A stretch of 64,000 nt of DNA from Pannonibacter phragmitetus_B (GTDB lineage: Bacteria > Pseudomonadota > Alphaproteobacteria > Rhizobiales > Stappiaceae). How positions within the stretch are numbered: the stretch's first letter is position 1; each line of letters begins with the position of its first letter. Positions 9,785 through 19,979 of this stretch are shown piece after piece. The notes beneath the pieces were generated by a model. The model had not been told where the DNA came from. It searched no databases and worked only from the letters and a program-made list of their open reading frames with translations. Both the position numbers and the translations under genes were made by a program. The stretch covers positions 160,727 through 224,726 of the forward strand of contig NZ_JBNINT010000002.1 of the NCBI RefSeq assembly GCF_050510895.1. The letters are read 5' to 3'.

Positions 9785-10570
9785 ATGACAGACGAGATGG
9801 AACTGCTGGATGAGGATGGCGGCAGCACGGGCGCGAAGCGTTCGGGCACGATCCAGTCCGTATCCATCGCCTCCCGCTTCCTGCAAATTCTGGCGCATTC
9901 CGATGGAGCCCTGCCCCTTGGCGAACTGGCCCGCCGCGCCAACACGGGCCGCTCGACGGCGCACCGCTACATGCAGAGCCTCGTGCTGGAAGGGCTGGTT
10001 TCGCAGGATGCGGAAACGGGCTGTTATGATCTGGGACCAGCGGCGCTGAACATCGGCGTCAGCGCCCTGCGGCGGATCAGCCCGGTGGATGTCACAGCAC
10101 GCCACATGCGGGCACTGTCAGCGCGCATCGCCGCCAGCTGCGGCGTCGCCATCTGGACTGACCGGGGCCCCACCATCGTCCAGTGGTACCGCAGTGCCGC
10201 CTTTTCCATCAGCACCGTGTCGCTGGGCGATGTGCTGCCACTGGACAACTCCGCCTGCGGGCTGGTGTTTCAGGCCTATATGGACGCGGAGCGGATTGAG
10301 GCCGTGCGCAAGGTGCAGCCCGCTTCCTTCCGGGGCAAGCCACCCCGCGCCGGCATTCTGGAGCAGATCCGCAGGGAAGGCGGCGCCGATCTCGAGGAAC
10401 ACATGTTTTCCGCCCTCACGGGTAAGGCCGCACCCGTGTTCAACGTGCATGGCGAAATCGCCTGCGTTGCCACCACCGTCTCCTTCGTCGAGCGTGCAGA
10501 CATCGAGCATCACCGCGATGCGCTGTTTACAGCAGCCCAGGACGCCACGCGGGACTCGGGCCAGATGTGA
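9785..10570 (+). CDS. IclR-family transcriptional regulator
   Basis: About 261 residues. The N-terminal winged helix (SVSIASRFLQILAHSDGALPLGELARRANTGRSTAHRYMQSL) carries the IclR signature, followed by an effector-binding domain with ALSARIAASCGVAIW and LGDVLPLDNSACG. The ATG at 9785 has a GGGAGG ribosome site; the frame extends to an ATG at 9767 and a TTG at 9764. It is divergent from the TonB receptor and convergent with the monooxygenase gene, so it is the likely local regulator of this uptake cluster. Confidence 0.88.
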   Translation: MTDEMELLDEDGGSTGAKRSGTIQSVSIASRFLQILAHSDGALPLGELARRANTGRSTAHRYMQSLVLEGLVSQDAETGCYDLGPAALNIGVSALRRISPVDVTARHMRALSARIAASCGVAIWTDRGPTIVQWYRSAAFSISTVSLGDVLPLDNSACGLVFQAYMDAERIEAVRKVQPASFRGKPPRAGILEQIRREGGADLEEHMFSALTGKAAPVFNVHGEIACVATTVSFVERADIEHHRDALFTAAQDATRDSGQM

Positions 10571-10658
10571 GTGGCGGGCGGTGTTTGCTGCCGGTGACGG
10601 CGTTTCAGGGCTTTGGCACAAGGTGGCAGCCGTAGTTTCCACGGCATGGCATTTCAGT

Positions 10659-10680
10659 CCCCTCCCCTTGAAGGGAGGGG
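10659..10680. repeat. Isolated hairpin related to the intergenic repeat family
   Basis: CCCCTCCC-cttgaa-GGGAGGGG sits in the gap between the convergent IclR and monooxygenase genes. It resembles the terminal palindrome of the ~145-bp elements found at 22.1, 23.0, 26.3 and 44.4 kb and may act as a terminator. Confidence 0.55.
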
Positions 10681-10849
10681 AAATGAAAGGCCTCAGCCAG
10701 TGAAGCAAAATTCTGAAACTGCTTACCTTTTCCAGTCTCAAAGCAACGTCTGTGGCGTCTTCCTGCACGATGTGTGCAACCAGTAACCCCCTGGCGGACA
10801 GGGAGCTGAAACGCCGTGCCGGAATGACCAGATTACAAGCCAGCGCCTC

Positions 10850-12119
10850 TCAGGCGGCCAGATGCTCCCGCAGGGTCTTGCCGGTATAATCCGTGCGGAA
10901 CAGCCCCTTCGCCGCGAGGGCCGGGACCAGCTCCTCAAGGAACAGGCGGCAGGAGTCCAGTGAGCCGCCAGGAAGCGCGATGACGCCGTCGATGGCCCCG
11001 GCCTCGTGCCAGCTGATGATGTCGGCCATCACATCCTCCACCGTGCCAACGGAAACCCAGTGGGCCGAGCCCACCACTTCGGGCCGGTCCAGCAGCTGGC
11101 CCAGCGTGGGGTGCTCGCGCTCGATGTAACGGCGCAGCAGATCCGCATGGGTGCGGCTGCGCACGGGCTGATCGGGCTCGGGCAGCAGATCCGGCGTGAT
11201 CACGGTCTGCAGATGATGGCCGGAGAGATCAGCGCCGAGGATCATCCGCACCGACTCGATCCTGTGTTCATGCGTCAGATGCGCATGGGCGCGCCGGTGC
11301 ATGGCCCAGGCCTCCTCCCGCGTTTGAGCAAGGAAGAAATAAAGCCCCGGCAGCACCTTGATGGCATCGGGATTGCGCCCGCAGGCCTCGGCCCGGGCTC
11401 TCAGATCGGCCCGCAGATCCAGCGCGGCGGCCATGTCGGGCGCTGCGGCAAAGGTGGCATCGGCGACCGAGGCGGAGAAGGCCCGTCCTGCGTCCGACGC
11501 GCCGGCCTGAAACAGCGGCGGGCTTCCGGCGGGATGGCCCGGCACGTTGAGCGGCCCGGCGACAGAGAAGAACTCCCCTCATGCGCTGCCGGTGCCATGG
11601 ACTTTTCCCCGGTCAGCGCCTCATAGGGGAAACTGTCCCACAGCGCCCGCACGGCCTGCGTGAATTCAGCGGCCTTGCGGTAGCGCTCTTCCGGCGCGGG
11701 CATCGGCTGCGAGCCGAAGTTTTCCGCCCCCTCGATGGAGGTGACGATGTTCCACCCCGCCCGGCCATTGCTCAGCCAGTGCAGGGTCTGCATCTGGCGG
11801 GCGATGACATAGGGCGGGTTGAAGGTTGTGGAGGCGGTGGTGACAAGGCCGACATGGCTCGTCTCCCGCGCCAGCGCCGCCATCACCAGCGTCACGTCGA
11901 GGCCCGGCATGGGGCGGCTGCGCCCTTGCGCGGCATCACCCCCAGCGTATCCGGCTTGAAGATGAAATCGAGCTTCGCCCGTTCCGCCGCCTGCGCAAGC
12001 TCGATGCTCTGCGCCAGCGGGTTGGCCACATGGTGCGCAAGGGCATCGGGTTCCGGCTCCTGCCCGTTCATCCAGGTGCCTGTCAGGCAAAGTCCGATAT
12101 GCATCTGTTTCCGGGTCAT
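10850..12119 (-). CDS. LLM-class flavin-dependent monooxygenase, NtaA/SnaA/DszA group (two frame breaks)
   Basis: The ATG at 12119 follows an AAGGAACG ribosome site. The TIM-barrel family pattern runs through three frames: AERAKLDFIFKPDTLG at the N-terminus, then LARETSHVGLVTTASTTFNPPY and RAGWNIVTS in the middle, then a C-terminal third with KVLPGLYFFLAQT and GSAHWVSVGTVEDVMADI. One base restored at 11911-11914 and one at 11575-11578 (runs of four G or C) joins all three into about 420 residues. Members use FMNH2 supplied by a reductase to oxidise aminopolycarboxylate chelates, sulfur compounds or S-alkylcysteines. It lies 27 bp downstream of the transporter ATPase gene on the same strand, so the imported compound is probably its substrate. 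Confidence 0.82.
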
Positions 12120-12146
12120 GAAGCGTTCCTTGGAAGATCAGGGCTT

Positions 12147-12938
12147 TCAGGCGCCGTGGTGGCGGCCCTTCGGCACGATCAGCGGCGTGGCTGATACGGG
12201 GTCGGGAATGATGACGCAGGGCAGGCCGAAGACATCCTCGACCAGTTCGGGCGTCATGATATCGGCAGGCGGGCCTTCGGCGCGGATGCTGCCGCCGCGC
12301 ATGGCGATCAGGTGGGTGGCATAACGGCAGGCATGGTTGAGGTCATGCAGCACCGCCAGAACCGTGCGGCCCTTGTGGTTGAGATCCGCCAGCAGATCCA
12401 TGAGTTCGATCTGGTGGGCAATGTCGAGGAAGGTTGTCGGCTCATCAAGCAGGAGAATGGGCGTCTCCTGCGCCAGCACCATGGCAATCCAGACGCGCTG
12501 GCGCTGGCCGCCGGACAGTTCATCGACGAGCGTGTCCGCAAGCGGTGAAACCCGTGTCGCCTCCATGGCCGCGCCAACGGCTGCCTCGTCCTCCCGCGAC
12601 CATTGCCGCAGGAAGCTCTGATGCGGATAGCGGCCGCGCGCCACAAGATCGGCAACGGTAATCCCCGCCGGAGCCACCGGGCTTTGCGGCAGCAGGCCAA
12701 GGCGGCGGGCCACTTCCTTCGCCGGCAGCGAGGCAATGCTGCGCCCGTCCAGCACGACATCCCCGGCCAGCGGCTTCATCAGCCGTGCCAGAGCCCGCAG
12801 AAGCGTGGACTTGCCGCAGGCATTCGGGCCGGCAATGACCGTGAAGGACCCGTCCGGCACCGACACCGTCAGATCCGTCGACACGGAACGCTCCTCATAG
12901 GCAAGGGTCAGAGAGTTGGCATGCAGCCGGGACGTCAT
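12147..12938 (-). CDS. Iron-chelate/B12-type ABC transporter ATPase (FecE/FepC/BtuD family)
   Basis: About 263 residues starting at MTSRLHANS, with a GAAAGGAAAG ribosome site. It has Walker A GPNACGKST, signature LSGGQRQRVWIAM, Walker B ILLLDEPTTFLD, and the H-loop in LHDLNHACRYA. It powers import by the permease pair encoded divergently at 14087-16184. The ~170-bp AT-rich space between this gene and the binding-protein gene is the shared promoter region. Confidence 0.9.
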   Translation of the reverse strand: MTSRLHANSLTLAYEERSVSTDLTVSVPDGSFTVIAGPNACGKSTLLRALARLMKPLAGDVVLDGRSIASLPAKEVARRLGLLPQSPVAPAGITVADLVARGRYPHQSFLRQWSREDEAAVGAAMEATRVSPLADTLVDELSGGQRQRVWIAMVLAQETPILLLDEPTTFLDIAHQIELMDLLADLNHKGRTVLAVLHDLNHACRYATHLIAMRGGSIRAEGPPADIMTPELVEDVFGLPCVIIPDPVSATPLIVPKGRHHGA

Positions 12939-13110
12939 GACTTTCCTTTCTGGCGGCCCCGCGAGCGGGCGTCGAACGTATCGCATCGCGGAATGCGTTC
13001 TTCAATATGGACAAATACAAATACGGAGTATATTCCTCATATTTTATTACGGCCACCTGCGCCAGCAGGCTGTGGGGTGGCCGTGTGACCAAGCAGACAC
13101 CGGACATCCC

Positions 13111-14090
13111 ATGACCAGCCTTACCGCCCGGTTTGCCGCTCTCGCGGCTTTGGCCCTCTTTCTTGCCGCGCCGCTGCACCCGCCCGCAGTGCCGCAGACT
13201 GGCCGCGCACCATCACCCACGAAGGCGGAGAGCTGGTACTGGCTTCCGCCCCGCAGCGGATCGTGTCCACCACTCCCAGCCTTACGGGCATCCTGCTGGC
13301 GATGAATGCCCCGGTCGCAGCCAGTGCCGCCACCACGCCCGGCCCGCTTACGGACAGCAAGGGCTTCTTCTCGCAATGGGCGGCTGAAGCCGATGCACGC
13401 GGGGTGGAGGTGCTTTACAGCAATCTGGCCTTTGATCTGGAAGCCGTGATTGGCAGTGCGCCGGATCTGGTGGTGGTGTCGGCAACGGGTGCCGACAGCG
13501 TGAAGACCCATCTGGCAGAGATGCAGGCGCAGGATCTGCCAGTCATTGTCATCAACTATTCCAACCAGAGCTGGCAGGCGGTTGCCCGCCAGCTGGGTGA
13601 AGCCACCGGTCGGGAGAGAGAAACGGAAGCAGCCATCCAGCGCTTTGATGCCATGGCCGCCAGAACGGCAAAGGCCATCGTGCCGCCCAAAGGCAGCGTC
13701 AGCATTGTTGGCTACAACATTGGCGGCAGCTACTCCATCGGCAAGCCGGAAAGCCCGCACGCCCAGCTGCTTTCCTCTCTCGGCATGACCGTGGCTGGCC
13801 TGCCGGACAGCATGCGCGGACAGGTGACGCGTTCCTCCGACTTTGACCTGATCTCGCTGGAAAACCTGCCCGCCGCCATTCAGGGCGAAACGGTCTTCCT
13901 GCTGCGCGCGACGGACAAGGACGTTGAGGCTTTCCTCGCCGATCCGGTGCTGGCCAACCTGCCTGCGGTGCGCAACCGCCAGGTCTATCCCCTTGGCCCC
14001 TCGTCACACCGCATCGACTATTATTCCGGGCAGGAGATCATGAGCCTAATCGCGGCCAGTTTCGCCCGCCCCAGATCTGCCAACCCATGA
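13111..14090 (+). CDS. Periplasmic iron-chelate/B12-type binding protein (one frame break)
   Basis: The ATG at 13111 opens a signal peptide (FAALAALALFLAAPLH). One base restored in the C-rich 13179-13186 stretch joins it to the mature frame: ITHEGGELVLASAPQRIVSTTPSLTGIL, typical of FepB/FecB-like class III binding proteins. Later segments include DLVVVSATGADS, SVSIVGYNIGGSYSIGKPESPHAQLLSSLG and AVRNRQVYPLG. It delivers the chelate to the FecCD permeases, whose gene overlaps its stop codon. Confidence 0.85.
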
Positions 14091-15139
14091 GTCTCGTGGC
14101 AGAAGGGACAGCGCCAGCCGCAACAAGGCCGGGAGCAGGCAGGCGAAGGCGCAAGATCTGGCTTGCCGCCGCGCTCGCCGTTCTGTTGCCGGGGGCCGTG
14201 GCCAGCCTTTTGCCGGCTCGCGCCCCATGCCGCCCGCTGCCGTTCTGGAGGCCCTGCTGCGGTATGATGCGCAGAACGACCTGCATCTGATCATCTGGTC
14301 CCTGCGCCTGCCGCGCATGTGCGTTGCGCTCCTCACCGGCCTTGCGCTGGGAATAGCCGGTGCGCTGATGCAGGCGCTGACGCGCAATCCTCTGGCCGAA
14401 CCTGGCCTTCTGGGCATCAATGCGGGTGCTGCCCTCGCCGTCATGACCGGTATCTCCCTCTTCGGCTTTGTCAGCATCTGGGAATATGTCTGGTTCGGCT
14501 TTGCCGGTGCAGGCCTCGCTGGTGTGGCTGTGTTCGTGCTGGGGCAGGCCCATGAAACGGGCACGAGATCCGGTGCGGCTGGTTCTGGCCGGTGCCGGCC
14601 TTTCGGTGATGCTTGGCTCTGCCTCTTCCCTCATCATCATCAATTCGCCGCCCGAAGTGCTGGACGGCTTCCGCAACTGGGCCGCTGGCTCCTTTGAAGG
14701 CCGCAGCTTCTCCGTCGCCACCGTGCTGGCACTGGCCACGCTCTGCGGCCTTGTGACTGCACAGATCCTAGCACCGGGGCTCAATGCGCTGGCACTCGGC
14801 CGCGATACGGGCCAGGCGCTCGGGGTCAACACCAGGCTTCTGTTCACCTCTGCCTGCCTTGCCATCATGCTTCTGACAGGCGCAGCAACCGCCGCAGCAG
14901 GGCCCATCGGCTTCATCGGGCTCGCCGCCCCTCACATTGCCCGCAGCATCACCGGGCCGGATTACCGCTGGATCCTGCCCCTCTCGGGGCTGATTGCGGC
15001 CATCCTGCTCCTCGCTGCGGACGTGGCCGGACGCCTGATTGCCATGCCTGCCGAAGTCGCCGCCGGCATCATCGCCTCGCTGGCCGGGGGACCGTTCTTC
15101 ATTGCCATTGTGCGGCGCATCCGCCTGCGGCAGATGTGA
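14087..15139 (+). CDS. FecCD-family permease, first subunit (two frame breaks)
   Basis: The start at 14087 overlaps the binding-protein stop. Conserved BtuC/FecD segments appear in successive frames: RLPRMCVALLTGLALGIAGALMQALTRNPLAEPGLLGINAGAA, then DPVRLVLAGAGLSVMLGS and ATAAAGPIGFIGLAAPHIAR. The first break (C run 14223-14226) needs one extra base. The second, near 14549, needs two added or one removed and is the only atypical break in the window. The corrected product is about 350 residues with roughly ten membrane helices. Confidence 0.85.
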
Positions 15140-15146
15140 GGCGCTG

Positions 15147-16184
15147 ATGAAACCATCCACGCAGATCACGTTCCGCACCGGCCGGCTTTCGTTGCGCTTT
15201 CGCGCCCGCACAGCCGCCATGTGCGCCCTTCTGGCGGCCCTCGCCGTTGGATTGATGTTTGCGCTGCTGGCCACAGGCTCGCTGAAGATCAGCACGGGAG
15301 ACATCGCCGCCAGCCTGCTCTCCCCCGGCACCGATCCTGCCGTGGACCGGATCATCCTGCGCCTGCGCCTGCCGAGGGTGCTCACGGCCCTGCTTGTCGG
15401 CGCTTCGCTCGGCATGGCCGGTGCCATCTTTCAGTCGGTCTCGCGCAATGCGCTTGGCTCGCCGGATGTGATCGGCTTCACCACGGGGGCAGCAACTGGG
15501 GCCATCGTCCAGATCATCCTCTTCGATGCGGGACCGGCAGAGACGGCCCTTGCCGCCGTGCTTTCGGGCATGGCAACGGCGGCGCTGGTCTTCGTCCTGT
15601 CGATGCGCGGGCGCAGAACCGGCAGCTACCGCCTCGTGCTGACCGGCATTGGCTTTGGTGCCATGCTCTCCGGCGTCAACACCGTTCTGCTGGTGATGGG
15701 GGATCTGGATCAGGCCGCCTCGGCCCAACTCTGGCTCGCCGGCTCGCTCAGCACGCGCACCTGGGCGCATGTGCTGCCGGCCGCTGCCGGGCTTGCCCTC
15801 GCCGCCCCCTTGACGCTGATCCATGCACGCAGGCTCTGCCTGCTTGAAATGGGTGATGACACCGCCCGCCAGCTTGGCCTTTCGACGGAGCGGCTGCGCC
15901 TGACCATGGTTCTGGCTGCCGTGGCGCTGACCGCCATTGCAACGGCCGCCGCAGGGCCGGTCGCCTTCATCGCCCTTGCCGCCCCGCAACTGGTGCGCCG
16001 GCTGACCCGTGCTCCTGATGTCCCGGTGTTTTCCGCCGCGCTGATGGGGATGGTTCTGCTGATGGCCGCCGACCTGCTGAGCCAGCGCCTGCCCGTTGAA
16101 ATCAACATGCCCATCGGCCTGACAACCGGCCTTCTCGGCGGGTTCTATCTTCTCTGGCTGCTCTCACGCAGCCGGACTGTCTGA
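15147..16184 (+). CDS. FecCD-family permease, second subunit
   Basis: About 345 residues, intact. The conserved motif is RLPRVLTALLVGASLGMAGAIFQSVSRNALGSPDVIGFTTGAA, with GPVAFIALAAPQLVRRL late in the protein and multiple membrane helices. I chose the ATG at 15147, 7 bp after the previous stop. The frame is open upstream but overlaps the first permease gene. Confidence 0.92.
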   Translation: MKPSTQITFRTGRLSLRFRARTAAMCALLAALAVGLMFALLATGSLKISTGDIAASLLSPGTDPAVDRIILRLRLPRVLTALLVGASLGMAGAIFQSVSRNALGSPDVIGFTTGAATGAIVQIILFDAGPAETALAAVLSGMATAALVFVLSMRGRRTGSYRLVLTGIGFGAMLSGVNTVLLVMGDLDQAASAQLWLAGSLSTRTWAHVLPAAAGLALAAPLTLIHARRLCLLEMGDDTARQLGLSTERLRLTMVLAAVALTAIATAAAGPVAFIALAAPQLVRRLTRAPDVPVFSAALMGMVLLMAADLLSQRLPVEINMPIGLTTGLLGGFYLLWLLSRSRTV

Positions 16185-16284
16185 AGCCTTGCGAGCCGGG
16201 ATGGCATAGCGGAAAGAGACGCAAGCTGCGGCTGGACGGCAGCGCCGGGCCGTGGTTTCCTGCCCTTCGCTCAGGAGCTGCCAG

Positions 16285-17459
16285 ATGTATGACATGACCC
16301 GTTGCGTGACCAAGCCTGCCGTGCGTGAGGACGGTTTTGCAAGCCTCACCACGCCAGTGCACCGGGCGTCCACCATCGTCTTCGACACCGCGGAAGCCTT
16401 TGCAAGCCGCGGCGAACGGGGGCTGGATGGCTACAGCTACGGGCTCCATGGCACGCCGACGACGCGGGCGCTGGAGGCGCGGATCAACGCGCTGGAAGGT
16501 GGCCTCCACACCTTCCTTGCCCCGTCCGGTCAGGCGGCGAATGCCTTTGCCATGCTGGCGGTGCTGAAGCCGGGACAGAAGGTGCTCATCACCGAATCCT
16601 GCTATCCGCCGGTGCGCGACTTTGCCCTGCAGGATCTTGCCCGCCAGTCCATCAGCGTGGAATTTTTCGATCCGCTGTCCCTGCGCGATCTGGAGGCCCG
16701 GCTGGCACCGGAAACGGGGCTCGTCTGGTGCAGATCCCCGGCTCAACCACCATGGAGGTGCAGGACATTCCCGCCATCACCGCGCTGGCCCACCGGTCCG
16801 GTGCGCTGGTGGGGTGTGACAACACCTGGGCGACGCCGCTTTTGTTCAAGCCGCTGGAGCATGGCGCCGACATCGTCACCGAGGCGCTGACCAAATATTT
16901 CTCCGGCACGTCGGACATTCTCATGGGCTCCATCAGCGTCCGTGATCCAGCGCTGGCCCAGAGCTTGCGCAACCAGTTCGGCCGCTATGGCGTCGGCGTC
17001 TCGCCCGATGACGCCAGCCACATCCTGCGCAGCATGGAAAGCATGGCCCTGCGCCTTGCCCATGCCGGACGGGTGGCGCAGGAGCTGGCCGCCCGCTTTG
17101 CCGAAGATGATCTGGTGGAGGCGGTGCTGCTGCCCTCACGGCCGGAATGCCCCGGCCACGAGATCTGGAAGCGGGACTTTGCCGGGGTCAGCGGCGTGTT
17201 TTCCGTACTGTTCCGCCCTGAGGCCGCGGCGCATGTGGCCCCTGCCCTCAACGGGCTCACCACATTCGCCATCGGCGCCTCCTGGGGCGGCAGCCACAGC
17301 CTGATGGCACCGCAGCCCATCCGCGAGGACCGCACAGACCCCTGCTGGCACCACACCCGCTCCGCCCTGCGCATCAGCACAGGCCTCGAAGACCCGCGTG
17401 ACCTGATGGCAGACGTGGACGCGCTGCTGGAGAGGATCAGGGAGAAGGCGGGCGGGTGA
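16285..17459 (+). CDS. Cystathionine beta-lyase-like PLP enzyme (MetC type, one frame break)
   Basis: The ATG at 16285 follows AGGAG. The fold-type I Cys/Met-metabolism PLP family is shown by HRASTIVFDTAEAF, YSYGLHGTPTTRALE, APSGQAANAFAML, VQIPGSTTMEVQDI, GCDNTWATPLLFKPLEHGAD, and the PLP lysine in EALTKYFSGTSD. The C-terminal ISTGLEDPRDLMADVDALL is also typical. One base restored at the GG at 16727-16728 joins the halves into about 390 residues. The usual reaction is beta-elimination of a C-S bond. Following an uptake system and near a flavin monooxygenase, a catabolic role on an imported sulfur compound is as likely as methionine biosynthesis. Confidence 0.85.
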
Positions 17460-17624
17460 ATGGCTCCGTTTTCATGAGGCAGCAAGAACGACCTCTTGCC
17501 TTGCATGAAGACACTCGAGGCAGAACGTCAGATCGACATTTCCCTCAGGTTCAGCAAAGACCCGTCAATGCCATGCAATATATTCGGTTTGAGCTTAATT
17601 CCCGCCAAAATTCATATACGTCAA

Positions 17625-17720
17625 ATGAGGAAAATTATTGCCCTCATTATCTTTACAATCCATAGTTTAACTTCCAATTCATTGCAGGCCGATCCAAAAT
17701 GTCTAAATTCAAGAAACTGA
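17625..17720 (+). CDS. Possible 31-residue secreted peptide or truncated gene start
   Basis: MRKIIALIIFTIHSLTSNSLQADPKC followed by five residues looks like a signal peptide with a very short mature part. It overlaps the start of the next secreted protein by 22 bp. It may be a remnant of a duplicated copy of that gene or a translational leader. No clear ribosome site was seen, so this is a weak call. Confidence 0.25.
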   Translation: MRKIIALIIFTIHSLTSNSLQADPKCLNSRN

Positions 17721-19084
17721 ATTTAATATTTCTCTCTCTTGCTTGGATCCATACAGGAACGCCTCAGCTATTTGCATCCGAAGCGGCAACAAATGACATT
17801 CATTTGATGGGCCTCGCTGTCTATTCACCATCGGGAGGCGTCGTGGATAGTTTCAATGCCTCTGAAAAAGGAAAAGGCTACGTACTCCCGGAAATCAAGC
17901 CTACATGTTACCCCAAAGCGCTGACTTTTACTGAGGATGGCGGCCCCACATCTGGAAAGTCAGTTTATTTGTCTGCAATCTGCGACGAAGCAGACAAAAG
18001 ATCTATTGCTTTAGCAAAATACTCTCTTGAATTCGACAAGCTGGCCGATCGCTTCTTAGGAAAGGGATGGGGGGCAATTGAGTTTCTGGTACCTTTCTCA
18101 CTGCGCTGGTACCCCTCAGATATCACGGCTATAGCGCTCGACAAGTCACGGCGCCTCCATGTCTTCGGCGAAATTCGGGAGAAAGGCAACAAGCCGGATC
18201 CAGGTGTTTTTGTTCAGCGACTGGAAGAGACAGGATACGTCGACCACACGTTCAATGTTGAAGGTCTGGCGACTCGAACAGATATCTCCCAGGGAACAAT
18301 CGGATCACTGGGGCAAGACGGAACTGCTTACTTCCTGCGACCCAGTAAAGGCGACGCCAAAGGTCCCGTTCTTTTATTCTCGGCTGCACCTGATGGCACT
18401 GAGAAGACACTGGAGATTCAGCTCGGACTAGGTGAAGCCGTTCCCATGGGGACAGCAGTTGGAGAGAACGGTCAAATTTATGTTTATGGCCACACCCGTC
18501 CAGATGCAGAAAGACGCCTCTTTGTTGCAAGAATTAATGAAATCGGAGACGGATTAGACAAGACATTCGGAAAGGATGGCGTGTCAGTATTTGGCTTCGG
18601 CGAACAAAGCCCTATGAGCACGAAGCTGAAGATAAAAAATGGGAAAATTTATATCCTAGGCCTGTTATACGCTCAGAACCGGTCAAATCAGGGGGAAATT
18701 TTCAACTTTCCTGCGATTGCTGTCCTGAATAGTGACGGATCACTGGACTCCTCTTTTAGTGGAGATGGCCGCAGGATTCTGGAGTTCGCTTCTCGTCCAA
18801 GGACTGCTCTTTACCCTTACTTTAAGGATATCGCTATTTCCAATAATGGTCTCATTTACTTGTTAGGTGAGGCCAATGATAGCGTCGCAATAATAGCCAT
18901 AGATCCGTCAGGAGAAATCGCACGCGGCTTCGGGGCTGAGCGGGATAGTGAAGACGGCCTTCTGTTGGATCGCTCCTTCAAAATGCCGGGCTCCACGAAG
19001 TTAAAAGCTGTATCAGGAGTGGCAATAACACTCGATGAAGCAGGAAATTTGATCGTTTTAGTTGATGTTACAGCATACAAGTAA
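17699..19084 (+). CDS. Secreted delta-60-repeat beta-propeller-like protein in an AT-rich island
   Basis: 461 residues with signal peptide MSKFKKLNLIFLSLAWIHTGTPQLFAS. It contains degenerate delta-60 repeats (consensus DGsLDtsFg-DG): VDHTFNVEG, LDKTFGKDG, LDSSFSGDG and a weaker RGFGAERDSEDG. These lie between beta-strand blades such as GQIYVYGHTRP, GKIYILGLLYAQ and GLIYLLGEAND. Delta-60 proteins are extracellular propellers of unknown specific function. Base composition and codon use (AAA, TTT, ATA common) differ visibly from the GC-rich neighbours, which suggests acquisition by transfer. There is no obvious partner gene. Confidence 0.65.
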   Translation: MSKFKKLNLIFLSLAWIHTGTPQLFASEAATNDIHLMGLAVYSPSGGVVDSFNASEKGKGYVLPEIKPTCYPKALTFTEDGGPTSGKSVYLSAICDEADKRSIALAKYSLEFDKLADRFLGKGWGAIEFLVPFSLRWYPSDITAIALDKSRRLHVFGEIREKGNKPDPGVFVQRLEETGYVDHTFNVEGLATRTDISQGTIGSLGQDGTAYFLRPSKGDAKGPVLLFSAAPDGTEKTLEIQLGLGEAVPMGTAVGENGQIYVYGHTRPDAERRLFVARINEIGDGLDKTFGKDGVSVFGFGEQSPMSTKLKIKNGKIYILGLLYAQNRSNQGEIFNFPAIAVLNSDGSLDSSFSGDGRRILEFASRPRTALYPYFKDIAISNNGLIYLLGEANDSVAIIAIDPSGEIARGFGAERDSEDGLLLDRSFKMPGSTKLKAVSGVAITLDEAGNLIVLVDVTAYK

Positions 19085-19261
19085 TTTATTTCCATTAGAT
19101 ATGCGAGAATTATTATAATTACCAAAGGAGGAATTCGATAATAATAATCGCTAAGAATATAGCAAAATTGCATCTTTAACTCGAATACACTTTAGGATGT
19201 ACTGACGCATACCGAGCAAAAACACGCACAGACCTATAGAGGCCGTAGCGCCTGCTTCTGC
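19085..19261. other. AT-rich intergenic tail of the island
   Basis: Runs of A and T (for example around 19105-19165) mark the right edge of the atypical segment. No gene, clear terminator or target-site duplication was identified. Confidence 0.4.
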
Positions 19262-19921
19262 TCACCCCTCCCCCGCAAACCCATGCCTTGCATGAAACCT
19301 TGCCAGTTCGCGCTGGTTTGGGGGCTGGCCGGTGAAGATGGTGACATAGGCGGGGATGCGGTGCATGCGGGTGGCGAGGTCTTCCTGCGTTTGCATGGAG
19401 ATATAGCCGGTCTGGGTGAGATAGACCGTGCGGGCGCGCACGTCCGCTTCTGCGCCGCTGATGCCGAAGCGGGTGAAGAGGCCCGTCAGAGCTTCCAGCC
19501 GCAGGCGGTCGGCCTCCTGCACCTCTTGTAAGATCTCGGGCGATTGCAGCGCCCAGCTGCGCAGCGCAAATTCCAGCCGTGAATCGAACAGCGCCGGGTC
19601 AAGCCAGCAATCGATGACATTCAGCATCGCCTCGGCCAGCGTCTCCGCATAGGCGCCCGTCTGGCGGAGGATGGCGCCGGTGTTCTTCTCCCGCCAGCGC
19701 GCCACCAGCGCGGCCAGAAGCGCCTCCCGGTCCTTGAAGAACCAGTAGAAGCTGGTGCGCGACAGACTGAGCTTCTTTGCCAGAGGCTGGATCTTCACCG
19801 CCTCCACGCCCGCGTCCAGCAGCGCCTCAAGCGCCGCATCCAGCCACAGGTCCGCAGAGCCGCGCCAGCCGGTTTCGCCCGTGATGCCGGTTTCACCTGT
19901 GATGTCAGTGTCCTGTTTCAT
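19262..19921 (-). CDS. TetR-family regulator
   Basis: 219 residues. The N-terminal helix-turn-helix reads ALEALLDAGVEAVKIQPLAKKLSLSRTSFYWFFKDREALLAAL, typical of TetR. The C-terminal ligand domain has no assignable specificity. A short tandem duplication (TDITGETGITGETG) lies at the N-terminus. It is divergent from the flavin oxidoreductase at 20046, which it probably represses through the palindrome at 19980-19992. Confidence 0.88.
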   Translation of the reverse strand: MKQDTDITGETGITGETGWRGSADLWLDAALEALLDAGVEAVKIQPLAKKLSLSRTSFYWFFKDREALLAALVARWREKNTGAILRQTGAYAETLAEAMLNVIDCWLDPALFDSRLEFALRSWALQSPEILQEVQEADRLRLEALTGLFTRFGISGAEADVRARTVYLTQTGYISMQTQEDLATRMHRIPAYVTIFTGQPPNQRELARFHARHGFAGEG

Positions 19922-19979
19922 GCCGCAAATCTAGCAGATGGCGCAGGCCCGTCAAAGAAAACGACACTCATGCACTGAA

